From UBA9980 sp964436235 (GTDB taxonomy: Bacteria > Muiribacteriota > UBA9980), in assembly GCA_964436235.1 (NCBI GenBank), contig CAYTCW010000002.1:33325-97324 (forward strand): 64,000 nucleotides of DNA. Reading direction: 5' to 3'. Positions 8,574 through 17,771 of this stretch are shown here, piece after piece (positions within the stretch are counted from its first letter, which is position 1; every line of letters begins with the position of its first letter). The translations under genes were made by a program, and so were the position numbers. The notes beneath the pieces are model-generated. The model was given only the letters and a program-made list of their open reading frames with translations. It ran no database searches and had not been told where the DNA came from.

Positions 8574-9785
8574 TTATTTTTTTTCGATTTTAATTTCTTT
8601 AGTTTCCGCCGCCGCTTCATTTGCGGTTTTTTTATCTTCAGCGGAGCCGAAATGTTTTTGAATTTCAGCGTTTAAGTGTTGTTTTTCGCTTATTTTTTTA
8701 TGCGGAAGCGCTTTATGTTTTTTAAATTCTTTAACTATTTTTTCCGATAATTTTCCGCCTCCGATTATTCTGGCTTCTTCGGTTTCGCTTAGAATAACTT
8801 CGAGCGTGGCGCCGGTTTTTTTGTTAACTCCGGTTTCTTTCGTTTCGTCTTTCGATGAAGCTGCAGCCGCAGTTTTTCCGTCTTTTTCCGGATTTTTAAC
8901 GCCTACTTCGATAATTTCCACCGGAACGGTTTCGGCGGTTTCAACCTGTATCTCACGGGTGAATTTGGCTATGAGCCAGTCTTCTTCCGTCGAAGATTCC
9001 GCCATCGATTTGATATCGGCTTCTATTGAATTTAAATTTTCCGGTATTAATTTTTTATGGCTCCCTTTTTGCGCCTGATACTTACCCCTGATTTCCTCTA
9101 TTTCACCAATTTTTTCAGTATCGCTGTTGATGACTGGTTTGGGCGGTTCGACATCTGATTCACCAAGCATATCAAGCAATTTATCATCGTCTAAACTTAA
9201 AAGACTGTCTGCATTAGTGTTTTTAGGCGGGGCTGCGGAAGCGCTTTCTTTATTTTCGTAAATTTCATCGTCATTAGTCGCCTGTTCATCCATTTTGAGC
9301 GCTTCATCTTCTATTTCATTTTTTGAAGTTTTCGCCGTATCTATTTCCGCGGTATCTAACGCGCCGGTTTTTTCGATTGGTGTTTTTTCGGGCGCTGCCG
9401 CCGTTTCCCGAGTCCGGCCGGGAACTTCTTTTAATTCATGTTCTTTTTTCGCCGTTTCTTTCATTTCTTTTTCCGTAATTTTTTCAGATGCCGGAGCATT
9501 TACAGGGCTTTTATAATATTTAAGTATTTCGTCTCGAGGTATTTCAAGCACGCCGTAATTAGTGCGAATTTTAATAACTTTAATTTCGTTGTCTGATAAA
9601 GCCGTTTCGTCGGCGGCGGCCGTTATGTTACTGCCGTTTTTAAGTATGAACATATATTCGACGTCTTCCTGAGCTGCTGCCGGATAAAAATTAAAACAAA
9701 CCAAGCATGCGGCCGAAATAAGTGCTGCGGCAGGGATGCACGAATATATATTTTGATTGCTCCAATCGGCGTTATATTTAAACAT
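8574..9785 (-). CDS. Exported acidic low-complexity protein
   Basis: The 403-residue product has an N-terminal hydrophobic export segment (about 15-38, ending AAAQ). A short folded-looking domain follows (about 40-95) with YGVLEIPRDEILKYYK, reminiscent of small beta domains that read a surface or membrane value. The rest is rich in Glu, Lys, Ala and Thr, probably disordered or coiled. No family is recognised. It follows the Pro/Glu-rich exported protein on the same strand. A 100-N gap lies just upstream, so the spacing between the two genes is unknown. Confidence 0.65.
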   Translation of the reverse strand: MFKYNADWSNQNIYSCIPAAALISAACLVCFNFYPAAAQEDVEYMFILKNGSNITAAADETALSDNEIKVIKIRTNYGVLEIPRDEILKYYKSPVNAPASEKITEKEMKETAKKEHELKEVPGRTRETAAAPEKTPIEKTGALDTAEIDTAKTSKNEIEDEALKMDEQATNDDEIYENKESASAAPPKNTNADSLLSLDDDKLLDMLGESDVEPPKPVINSDTEKIGEIEEIRGKYQAQKGSHKKLIPENLNSIEADIKSMAESSTEEDWLIAKFTREIQVETAETVPVEIIEVGVKNPEKDGKTAAAASSKDETKETGVNKKTGATLEVILSETEEARIIGGGKLSEKIVKEFKKHKALPHKKISEKQHLNAEIQKHFGSAEDKKTANEAAAETKEIKIEKK

Positions 9786-9804
9786 GTTTAATAATCATTC
9801 ACTT

Positions 9805-10809
9805 TCATAAATAAGTTTTTTTNNNNNNNNNNNNNNNNNNNNNNNNNNNNNNNNNNNNNNNNNNNNNNNNNNNNNNNNNNNNNNNNNNNNNNNNNNNNNN
9901 NNNNNNNNNNNNNNNNNNNNNNTCAGCCGGCGGGGCTTGTTCAGGCGGATCGGCCGGCGGATTTTCATCAGCTGGCGGCATTTCATCCGTGGCCGGATAT
10001 TCTTCGGGCGGATCAGCCGGCGGGTTGTCTTCGGCTGGCGGATTTTCATCAGCCGGCGGGGCTTCTTCCGGCGGATTGTCGGCCGGCGGGTTTTCGTCAG
10101 ATGGCGGAGCTTCTTCCGGCGGATTGTCGGCTGGCGGAGCATCGGACGGCGTATCATTAGCCGGAGCGGATTGCATGCTGCTTATTTTTTCTTCATTGCC
10201 CTTAAGCTGTTCTTCCATTTTTTGTATTTCTTCGAGCTTGGCGTCGTAAGTTTCTTTGGCCTGGCGGAATTTTCTGCGATCGTCGCCTTCATAACTTATA
10301 GTCGAACCGGAATCGTCTTTGGTTTTACGCTTCTTGCTGTTCATTTCCTGTTCGAGTTCGGCGAGTTCTTTCTTTGAAAGCTCTATTTTTTCTTTAATTT
10401 CATTATTTTCCTGCTCCATTTTAACGCGTTCTTCTTCGGCTGCCTGAGCGGCAGGATCAACCTGCTGGGAAGAATTTTGAGCGTCGGGATTATTGGCGGG
10501 ATCTTCAAGGTTATTTTCGGTAGTATCCGCCGGCGGCATTTCTTCGGTTGGATCAGCTGGCGGAATTTCTTCGGCCGGCGGCATATCATCGGGCGGCGGG
10601 GCTTCTTCAGTCGGCGGATTGTCTTCGGCTGGCGGCATATCTTCGGCCGGGGGAGCTTCTTCAGGCGGCGGCGCTTCGCCCATATCATCCTGAGCGTAAG
10701 CCGCGGCGCCGTTAATATTTAAAATACCGGCGCTTAAATTTATATCGTTAATAAATATGGCGGCCGAAATTATTAACATTAATAACAAAACTTTTTTAAA
10801 ATTAATCAC
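9805..10809 (-). CDS. Exported Pro/Glu/Asp-rich repeat protein with central coiled coil (C-terminus in gap)
   Basis: The start is GTG at 10807-10809, supported by a strong GGAGGTG ribosome site. A signal peptide (about 1-39) is followed by a block of short repeats of the type E-x-P-P-A-E-D/E-x-P-P (about 41-105). A charged coiled coil follows (about 118-205), then a second block of the same repeat (from about 215) that runs into the 100-N gap. The residues after the gap (KKTYL) may not belong to this protein. The repeats would form an extended polyproline-like acidic spacer, so a cell-wall-spanning or surface role is plausible but unproven. Codon-level similarity of the repeats explains the assembly break. 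Confidence 0.72.
   Translation of the reverse strand: MINFKKVLLLMLIISAAIFINDINLSAGILNINGAAAYAQDDMGEAPPPEEAPPAEDMPPAEDNPPTEEAPPPDDMPPAEEIPPADPTEEMPPADTTENNLEDPANNPDAQNSSQQVDPAAQAAEEERVKMEQENNEIKEKIELSKKELAELEQEMNSKKRKTKDDSGSTISYEGDDRRKFRQAKETYDAKLEEIQKMEEQLKGNEEKISSMQSAPANDTPSDAPPADNPPEEAPPSDENPPADNPPEEAPPADENPPAEDNPPADPPEEYPATDEMPPADENPPADPPEQAPPAXXXXXXXXXXXXXXXXXXXXXXXXXXXXXXXXXXKKTYL
9823..9922. other. Assembly gap of 100 N
   Basis: A run of exactly 100 N lies inside the proline-rich repeat block of the neighbouring gene. The fixed length suggests a scaffold placeholder, so the real gap size is unknown. The break is explained by the tandem PPA(D/E) coding repeats that flank it. Confidence 0.98.
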
Positions 10810-10828
10810 GATACACCTCCGCTGATAT

Positions 10829-10862
10829 GGCGGCTCTATAAAATTTAAAAGCCGCCGTTTTT
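10829..10862 (+). terminator. GC-rich hairpin with T-run in the leader of the Pro-rich gene
   Basis: GGCGGCT (10829-10835) pairs with AGCCGCC (10850-10856), followed on the + strand by G and five T. It looks like a rho-independent terminator on +, yet no + gene ends just upstream. On the - strand it lies within about 20 bp upstream of the Pro-rich gene's ribosome site, so it may instead be a leader structure or a block to antisense transcription. Confidence 0.45.
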
Positions 10863-11061
10863 ATACGATAATTTAAGATATTCTTGCTGATGCTTAAAGT
10901 TAAATTAAAATATTATAACATAAACACAGTCCCATGATATTATACTACATTTTAATAAATTTTTCCAGATATTGTTGTATAAATGTTATATAAATGTCGT
11001 ATGAAAACCTTCAGCATTAAAAAAAATTATATTTTTTTATTTTACTTCCGATATAGAGATT

Positions 11062-14000
11062 ATGAAAAACCGTAATTATATATTTTCATCAATATTTATA
11101 GTTAGTATTTTTATTATACTTCAAACTATTACTCCCCTGCAGTTCGTCTTTGCGCAGAATAACAGGGCTGAAGCGAGAGGGCTTCAGGCGCAAAAACTAT
11201 CAGAAGTAGTAGTTCAGATTGAAGAACCCGACTCGCCGCACGAGGTTATTGATCACAATGCCCGTCTGCCTTTCGTTATTAAGACAAAGCCGCTCGATGC
11301 GGAAACCGACGTTGCGCTTAACAGCCAGATAAAGATAATGTTTAATAAGCCCATGGATTATTTGAGCATTAATTTATCTTCAATTATGGTAATGGATGAA
11401 GTCGGTTCGGTTATAGAGGGAACTTTAAGTTATGATTCATCTTCTTATACCGCTACTTTTTCACCGCGTACCATGTTTTCAAAAAATACGCTTTACAGTC
11501 TTTTCATACCTTCTTATCTGATTAAGGATACTGAAGGCAATCCGCTTGACCGTAACGTGACCTTATCATTCAGGACGGAAAGTAAAACTGAGGTTACTAA
11601 AATATATGAAAATCGAAAATCGCCGAAAGTGATTAAAAATTATCCGGACGTCAATGCTACCGACGTGCCTTTAGATACTTACGTAATAGTCGATTTTAAT
11701 CTGGCGCTTCTCGGTTCGCGCGTGACGGATACGACGATTAAATTAAATGACGGGGCGCGCGATATCGACGGTAAAACAGTCTATTCCGATAAAGAGCGCC
11801 AGCTTATATTCGTTCCGGGCAAAAACCTCGAATATGGCAAGGTATATCGAGTAACGCTCGCTTCCATGCAGATTGAAAGCGTGCACGGTTTTAAGATGAC
11901 CGAAAATTATTCATGGACCTTTTCAACTAAAAAACCTCGCGACGAAATGCCTCCCGAGGTTACCGCCACTTCGCCCGTTGACGGTTCTTATGACGTTTCA
12001 GAGCAGGCGCGCATAAGCGCGTCTTTTTCAGAAGAAATAGACCCGGTTACGCTTAATAAATATACCGTTATTTTATCTGACGGCACTCAGGATATAGCCG
12101 GTAAAATAACTTATGATAAGCGCACTTCAAAAGTGGCTTTTTTCCCGCTTGAAAAATTAAAATCCGGTCAAAAATACACGGTATTGATATCAACCGGCGT
12201 TAAAGACACCGCTGGTAATGCCATCTCATCGCCGCGTGAGTGGACTTTTACCACTAAAAAACCCGTAGTCATAGAAAAACCCCGCATAGATAAAACTTAT
12301 CCGGCTGATAATGAAAAAGATATCAAGCCGGACTCGAAAATATTCGTATATTTTAATAAAATTATGAATGAATCTACCTGCAACGTATTTAATATCAGGT
12401 TGACCGCTAATTCAAAAACAATAGCGATCTCGACTAATTATATTAAAAATGGAAATTTTATAACGATTATACCCTTGCAGAATTTTGATTATAGCACTCA
12501 TTATAAATTAAGCTTAAGTTCGCGCATAACCGATCTCGATGGCCAGAAATTAGAGTCGGATTACTCATTTTCGTTTACCACCATGAATAAACCTGATATA
12601 ACGGCGCCTGAAATTGTAAGAGTAACCCCCGGTGACGGTGCGCTGAATGTGGCCCTTAACACGGTTATATCGATAAAATTTTCCGAGCCGGTGTTAAAAA
12701 ATTCAATAAACGCGGCGACGGTGAGCGTTAAAAATGAAAAAGGCGTTCTGATAAAAGGATATACGCAATACGAAGACGATGAGTATCTTCTTACTTTCAT
12801 ACCTGAGTCGCGTTTTGAGTATTTAACTAAATATGTGGTTAGCGTAACCGACAGTGTAAGAGATTTTGCCAACAATCGTTTAAGATCTTCTAAAATGTGG
12901 ACTTTTACTACGCTTCAGGCGCCGGATACGACGCCGCCGCGCATTTTATCCTGCCTGCCGCTTAAAGGCGAGCGGAGCATCGACGTTAAAAGTGTCGTAC
13001 AGGTGATATTTTCGGAAAGAATATCGGAAAACGCCGTTAATGGAAAGAGTTTTCAGTTATATGATTCCAGCGGCTCTGAAGTAAACGCGGCCGTTACCTA
13101 CGATCAGGTTATGAAACGCGTTACCATAACGCCCCGCCGCGATCTCGAATTCGGCATGATATATAAAATAGTGGTATCAAAACTTGTAACCGATCTTGCG
13201 GGCAATTATATGAAAGCTACCTATATTTCAGATTTTGAGACCGTCGCTGCCCCGGACCGGACGCGCCCGGAGCTGTCTTCAACCCGTCCTGAAGCGGGTT
13301 CCATCAATGTGCCGCTGGATACTCCTATAAGCGCGTCTTTTTCAAAGAATCTCGACCCGCTTTCGGTTACGGCTAAAAACGTATTTTTAAGGGATGAAAA
13401 CGAACGCGCAGACGTGGCGGCCGAGATAGTATATAACGATAAACAAAAGCAGATAAGTATAATACCGAAGGCAAGGCTGAAATTTTCGACTACCTATCAG
13501 GTTGTAATAAGCCGTGGCGTAACCGATTCAGCTGGTAATCTATTCAATTCGACCGTCGTTTTTGAATTCAGCACTATAGATGAACCCGACCTTTCGGCGC
13601 CGGAGATAAAAAAAGCGGTCCCGGCCGATTTATCGCGCGGCGTGTCAATAGACGCTTCAATATGCCTGTGGCTGAGCGAAAAAATCAAGGATTCGAGCGT
13701 TACCGAAAAAAATATATCATTATGCAGCGTCGAAGGGGCGTCATTTAAAGACATATTCTGTAAGATAGCTTATAATGAGCGCGATTTGAAGATAATAATA
13801 ACGCCTATATCGAAACTGCGTTATTCGTCCAAGTATAAATTAAGCGTAAAAGGCCTTTCCGATTCATCGGGCAATACTTTAAAAAGCGCCTATGGCCTGT
13901 CGTTCGAGACGGAAAGCGCGCCGGATTACGATCCGCCCGATGTAATAAGCTGTTATCCGCCAAACGGTTCTAAAAATATTAAAACCAATACTCCCATTTA

Positions 14001-14910
14001 CATTAAATTCAGCGAAGCTATAGATACTTCGACTATAGGCGGAGACGCCATAAGATTAGTTACCGGCTCCAAGCCAGTCGGATGCGAGATTATATATCAG
14101 CCGGATTCATGCTCGGTAGTTATCAGGCCCGAGCGCCAGCTTGATTTTGATCTTATGCACAGCGTGGAAATATCGCCTGAAGTATGCGATCTTAATTCAA
14201 ATAAAATGGGGTCGCGCTATATTTATCAGTTTAAAACGATGGAGCGTCCTGATTTTGAAAAGCCTAAGATAAAAACTATATCGCCTTTAAATGCCGCGGT
14301 TGGCGTGGACAAAAATGCCAGGATACAGGTAGTATTCACTAAAGCCATAAAAGCGGCCACTATGAACAGATACACTTTTTTTATCACTAATGAAAGTAAT
14401 GGTGAAACCGTTTACGGCCAGATATCCTATGACGCTAAAAAGAGCACGGCGTCGTTTATACCGACCGAAGGCCTTAAAGACGGAGATATATACAGGGCGA
14501 CGGTTACCGAAGGCGTGACCGATGCAGCGGGAAATCCTTTGGAAAAAGGCGTTTCATGGGCATTTACGGCCGGCCGGCCGCGCGATAAATCGAAATTCGA
14601 GCTTTTATCGACTTATCCGCGCGATAATGAATCCGGAATCGACCGCGATATGCAGATAATAGCTATATTCAATAAAGTGGTAAATGAAAATACGGCCAAC
14701 GAATATACCATAGTAGTTACCGACGGCGTTAAAAAAGTATCCGGCGATATTTCATTGGATTCTACCGGTAAAAAAATATCTTTCAAGCCGAAATCCGATC
14801 TTAAAGCCAACACGCTCTACAGCGTAACCATAACCAGCGGTCTTGAAGACACTCACGGGCAGACTCTTTTTAAAAGAGCCAGATTCGGCTTTAAAACGAA
14901 ATCATTATAA
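11062..14910 (+). CDS. Giant exported protein with 11 Big_5-type Ig-like repeats
   Basis: The 1282-residue product has a signal peptide (about 7-32, ending FVFAQ) and a short linker. Eleven tandem domains of about 108-112 residues then run to the C-terminus. Each starts with a P-P/A-P-E-I type joint and a P-x-D/N-G turn, has a central F-S/N-E/K-x-(I/M) strand, and ends with D-x-x-G-N-x-L plus W-x-F-x-T. This is the Big_5 (SbsA Ig-like) signature. Such arrays form stiff rods in surface-layer, adhesin or secreted proteins. There is no membrane anchor, sorting motif or enzyme domain, so attachment must be indirect. A weak GAG precedes the start. A long palindrome follows the gene at 14935-14981. 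Confidence 0.9.
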   Translation: MKNRNYIFSSIFIVSIFIILQTITPLQFVFAQNNRAEARGLQAQKLSEVVVQIEEPDSPHEVIDHNARLPFVIKTKPLDAETDVALNSQIKIMFNKPMDYLSINLSSIMVMDEVGSVIEGTLSYDSSSYTATFSPRTMFSKNTLYSLFIPSYLIKDTEGNPLDRNVTLSFRTESKTEVTKIYENRKSPKVIKNYPDVNATDVPLDTYVIVDFNLALLGSRVTDTTIKLNDGARDIDGKTVYSDKERQLIFVPGKNLEYGKVYRVTLASMQIESVHGFKMTENYSWTFSTKKPRDEMPPEVTATSPVDGSYDVSEQARISASFSEEIDPVTLNKYTVILSDGTQDIAGKITYDKRTSKVAFFPLEKLKSGQKYTVLISTGVKDTAGNAISSPREWTFTTKKPVVIEKPRIDKTYPADNEKDIKPDSKIFVYFNKIMNESTCNVFNIRLTANSKTIAISTNYIKNGNFITIIPLQNFDYSTHYKLSLSSRITDLDGQKLESDYSFSFTTMNKPDITAPEIVRVTPGDGALNVALNTVISIKFSEPVLKNSINAATVSVKNEKGVLIKGYTQYEDDEYLLTFIPESRFEYLTKYVVSVTDSVRDFANNRLRSSKMWTFTTLQAPDTTPPRILSCLPLKGERSIDVKSVVQVIFSERISENAVNGKSFQLYDSSGSEVNAAVTYDQVMKRVTITPRRDLEFGMIYKIVVSKLVTDLAGNYMKATYISDFETVAAPDRTRPELSSTRPEAGSINVPLDTPISASFSKNLDPLSVTAKNVFLRDENERADVAAEIVYNDKQKQISIIPKARLKFSTTYQVVISRGVTDSAGNLFNSTVVFEFSTIDEPDLSAPEIKKAVPADLSRGVSIDASICLWLSEKIKDSSVTEKNISLCSVEGASFKDIFCKIAYNERDLKIIITPISKLRYSSKYKLSVKGLSDSSGNTLKSAYGLSFETESAPDYDPPDVISCYPPNGSKNIKTNTPIYIKFSEAIDTSTIGGDAIRLVTGSKPVGCEIIYQPDSCSVVIRPERQLDFDLMHSVEISPEVCDLNSNKMGSRYIYQFKTMERPDFEKPKIKTISPLNAAVGVDKNARIQVVFTKAIKAATMNRYTFFITNESNGETVYGQISYDAKKSTASFIPTEGLKDGDIYRATVTEGVTDAAGNPLEKGVSWAFTAGRPRDKSKFELLSTYPRDNESGIDRDMQIIAIFNKVVNENTANEYTIVVTDGVKKVSGDISLDSTGKKISFKPKSDLKANTLYSVTITSGLEDTHGQTLFKRARFGFKTKSL

Positions 14911-14934
14911 AAATTAAAACGCTCGATAAACTTC

Positions 14935-14981
14935 AAATATCTAAGTATCAAGCATTTAATATGCTAAATACTTAGATATTT
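14935..14981. terminator. 14-bp perfect inverted repeat between convergent genes
   Basis: AAATATCTAAGTAT (14935-14948) and its exact complement (14968-14981) flank a 19-nt loop that itself holds AGCAT/ATGCT. Imperfect pairing continues outward through the GATA/TATC ends. It lies between the stop codons of the convergent Big_5 gene (+) and zinc-ribbon gene (-), so a bidirectional terminator is the simplest reading. It is AT-rich and lacks a classic T-tail, so a protein-binding palindrome is an alternative. Confidence 0.5.
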
Positions 14982-15006
14982 CGATAGTTTGTATCAAATA
15001 AAAATA

Positions 15007-15189
15007 TTAAATTCTTTCTTTTTTGATCAGATTCGATGCACCGCAGGAATCGCAAACGGCAAGAGCGCGGTCTTTAACTTCGGAATCGAATATTTTGAAT
15101 CCGGTTTCCGTCGAACCGACGGTCTGACATGATTTGCAAATGATTTTTCTGAAAGGAATAGAGATGGGATTTAATGGAGATGATGACAT
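15007..15189 (-). CDS. Small zinc-ribbon-like protein
   Basis: The 60-residue product has two C-x-x-C pairs, C18-C21 and C46-C49, as in a small zinc ribbon, and nothing else recognisable. An AAGGTG ribosome site lies upstream of the ATG. A single small ribbon like this usually holds a protein-protein or nucleic-acid contact. It lies downstream of the STAS gene on the same strand. The coding call rests on the paired cysteines and the ribosome site. Confidence 0.6.
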   Translation of the reverse strand: MSSSPLNPISIPFRKIICKSCQTVGSTETGFKIFDSEVKDRALAVCDSCGASNLIKKERI

Positions 15190-15331
15190 AAAAACACCTT
15201 ACCTTCAAATATTAAAAATATTTAATATAGCAGGCTGAAAAGTACGCTATATTATGAAATTGTGAAAATCATTGATTATTAGTTATTAGCTATTATAGTT
15301 ATCAGTTATCAGCTTTTCGTTTCAAAAATAT

Positions 15332-15679
15332 TTAATTTTTTGACTCTATAAAAGCCACTGCTTCTTCGGGGGTTTTAAAGAAATTAACTACGCCCTTGAA
15401 ACCTATTATTCCAAACACTTTTTCGATAGTAACCGGCAGGCAGCAGAATGTGATCAATCCGTTTTTAGATACTATCGTGTTGCGGGCTGAAATAATGACT
15501 GAAATAGCCGACGAATCTATATAAGTTGTTTTAGCGAAATTAACTATGATTTTATACTGGTTCGCGTTAAACGCCTCATTAAAAATACTTTTAAACTCGT
15601 TGTTGTTAAGTATATTAACTTCGCCTTCAACCGAAATAATTCCATAGTTGCCTTTGTTTTCAAAGTTAGCGGTTATCAT
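15332..15679 (-). CDS. STAS-domain anti-sigma-factor antagonist
   Basis: The 115-residue single-domain STAS protein has the conserved phosphorylation loop YIDSSAIS, with DSSA at 55-58; one of the serines would be phosphorylated by an RsbW/SpoIIAB-type kinase. In partner switching the unphosphorylated form binds the anti-sigma kinase and frees the sigma factor. The next gene upstream encodes a receiver-PP2C phosphatase, the enzyme class that reactivates such antagonists, so the two probably work together. No RsbW kinase or sigma factor is in the window. The 142-bp spacer to the next gene contains short AGTTATYAG-type repeats and nothing else obvious. Confidence 0.88.
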   Translation of the reverse strand: MITANFENKGNYGIISVEGEVNILNNNEFKSIFNEAFNANQYKIIVNFAKTTYIDSSAISVIISARNTIVSKNGLITFCCLPVTIEKVFGIIGFKGVVNFFKTPEEAVAFIESKN

Positions 15680-15773
15680 CGTGAAGTTATTCTCCTTTAT
15701 TTATCGATGCTTTACAATACCCGTTATTTTAACCGGAGCGCGGTACAGAATTCAAACGCACGCCGGATATTCG

Positions 15774-16961
15774 TCATTTGTTATTACGCTTGACAAAAAC
15801 CAGCGTTACGTCGTCGCTTTTATTTGATGAAAACGAATTAAGCTCCTCGACGGTTTTTTCTATTATTTCTTCAGGCGATAAATTATATAAACCTTTAAGT
15901 AATGCGATAAATTTATCATCGCCGAAAAATACGTTGGATTCCTGCTCTAATTCGGTAACTCCGTCGGTGTAAATAGCCAGAAAATCGCCTTTATCAAAAC
16001 GATAGCTGTTTCCGGTAATTTCGATATCGGGGAAGGCGCCCAGGAAAGGAGCGGTCGTATCGAGCATGGTCACGCTCATATCTTTTTTTATGATATAAGG
16101 CGGAAGATGACCGGCGTTAACGTATGATTCGAAACATCCCGTTTCCATATTTAAAATGCCTATAAACATGGTGACGAATTTTCCCATGCCAACGTCTCTT
16201 ATCAGCATAGCGTTAATTCTCTGGCATATATCGACGAGCGATAATTTTTCGGCAAGAAGCACTCTGATGATAGTTCTTATCATTATCATCAGAAGCGCCG
16301 CCGTAATTCCTTTTCCGGAAACGTCGCCTAAGCATATGACCACTCTATCGTTTTCAAGCGGTATAAAATCGTAAAAATCGCCGCCGACGATCTTAGCCGG
16401 TATCATCCTCGCCCCGAAATCGAATTTATCGTTGGCGGGAAATAACGAAGGCATCAAATTGAGCTGAATGGTCGATGCGGCCTTTAAATCATGGCCTAAA
16501 AGGTCTATATCTGCTTCGCTGGCGTCATTTCCTAAGGTGGAAAGCAGCGTGCTTACATACTTGCTTTTTTTGCTTTTCTTTAAAAACGATTCGATGCGCG
16601 AGGTTAACTCGAGCAGATTAAAAGGCTTGGTAACGTAGTCGTCGGCGCCGACTTCAAAACCCTGCACCTTATCTTTTACCTGATCGCGCGCGGTCAGCAT
16701 TATTATGGGCGTGCCCGTGAATTCAGGAATCTGGCGTAAATTTTTAATTAATTCAACGCCGTCCATATTAGGCATCATACGATCGACTAAAAAAAGGTCG
16801 GCCTTGAAATATTTAACTTTTTCAAGCGCTTCAATTCCATCGAAGGCGATCTCGACCTCGTAGCCGTCTTTCAGCTTGGAAAGCAACAGCTTACGAAATA
16901 CTTCTTCATCGTCGACTATTAATATTTTTTGTTTTTTGACGGAAGCCGATTTTGAACTCAA
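15774..16961 (-). CDS. Response regulator with PP2C/SpoIIE phosphatase output (RsbU-like)
   Basis: The 395-residue protein has an N-terminal receiver domain (about 10-125) with phosphoacceptor Asp60 in LVDRMMP, Thr90 and Lys112 in the TKPF motif. The C-terminal SpoIIE-type PP2C domain (about 180-393) has metal ligands in GGDFYDF (Asp195) and GDVSGKG (Asp213), plus YTDGVTE. Phosphorylation of the receiver is expected to switch on serine phosphatase activity against a STAS partner, most likely the product of the next gene. The start is TTG with AAGGTG just upstream. The cognate histidine kinase is not adjacent. Confidence 0.92.
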   Translation of the reverse strand: MSSKSASVKKQKILIVDDEEVFRKLLLSKLKDGYEVEIAFDGIEALEKVKYFKADLFLVDRMMPNMDGVELIKNLRQIPEFTGTPIIMLTARDQVKDKVQGFEVGADDYVTKPFNLLELTSRIESFLKKSKKSKYVSTLLSTLGNDASEADIDLLGHDLKAASTIQLNLMPSLFPANDKFDFGARMIPAKIVGGDFYDFIPLENDRVVICLGDVSGKGITAALLMIMIRTIIRVLLAEKLSLVDICQRINAMLIRDVGMGKFVTMFIGILNMETGCFESYVNAGHLPPYIIKKDMSVTMLDTTAPFLGAFPDIEITGNSYRFDKGDFLAIYTDGVTELEQESNVFFGDDKFIALLKGLYNLSPEEIIEKTVEELNSFSSNKSDDVTLVFVKRNNK

Positions 16962-17097
16962 AATTCACCTTCATGCCGGAGTCAGCTTTTATATTTATGG
17001 TTTTTCTTACTGTTTAATCGCTTATAGTTACCTGATCACAAGACCGTTTAATACAGTATAGCATTTTTAAATTTTTAAGTGATCAAGAAAGGTAAAA

Positions 17098-17688
17098 TTA
17101 TTCGGATAATTTTTCCGGTTCGTATTTATGATTTCTTTTTTTGAGCATGGTTACTTTAGTCATAATATCGCCCTGCTGAACTTTATCTACTATTTCGACG
17201 CCCGATATTACGCGGCCGTAAACGGTGTGCTTGCCGTCTAAGTGAGGCGTAGCGCGGTGCGTTATGAAGAACTGGCTTCCGCCCGTGTCTTTGCCTGCGT
17301 GCGCCATTGAAAGAACGCCGCGGGTATGTTTGGTTTTATTGGTTTCGGCTTCGCATTTGATGCGGTAGCCCGGGCCGCCCGCGCCGCTGCCGGTAGGGTC
17401 GCCGCCCTGGATAACGAAATCGGGAACTACTCTGTGGAATTTTAAGCCGTCGTAGTAGCCTTTTTCGATGAGGCTTACGAAATTAGCGACGGTGTTAGGC
17501 GTTTCGTCTTCGAATAATTCTACTATCATATCGCCGTATTTAGTGGCTATTTTTGCCTGCGGCAGAGCTTTATCGTCTATTATAACTTCGCTGGTGCCCT
17601 GTTTTTCATCGGCTATCGCCGGGCTTATCTTGTAAAATGAAGCTATCGCAAAAACTAAAATAAACGCTATTATACCGTAAATTTTCAC
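17098..17688 (-). CDS. Exported cyclophilin-type peptidyl-prolyl isomerase
   Basis: The 196-residue protein has a signal peptide (about 1-26) and a cyclophilin domain. The catalytic region FHRVVPDFVIQGGD (84-97, with Arg86 and Gln94), SQFFIT (138-143) and HLDGKHTVYGRV (149-160) are all intact. It would speed cis-trans proline isomerisation of proteins folding in the periplasm. The GSGAGGPGY loop is typical of bacterial forms. It follows the site-2 protease gene by about 80 bp on the same strand. Confidence 0.95.
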   Translation of the reverse strand: MKIYGIIAFILVFAIASFYKISPAIADEKQGTSEVIIDDKALPQAKIATKYGDMIVELFEDETPNTVANFVSLIEKGYYDGLKFHRVVPDFVIQGGDPTGSGAGGPGYRIKCEAETNKTKHTRGVLSMAHAGKDTGGSQFFITHRATPHLDGKHTVYGRVISGVEIVDKVQQGDIMTKVTMLKKRNHKYEPEKLSE

Positions 17689-17771
17689 TTATCGTTACCT
17701 CCATAAATTTTGTGATGACCAACTAAATTTATATCATTTTTAATGTGAATTGTCAACTAAAAAAAAGCGGA

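Noticed and set aside
9937..10722. Several Gly/Ser- or Arg-rich frames on both strands across the Pro-rich gene
   Set aside because: They are shadows of the short coding repeats; only the frame with signal peptide, coiled coil and GGAGGTG start is convincing.
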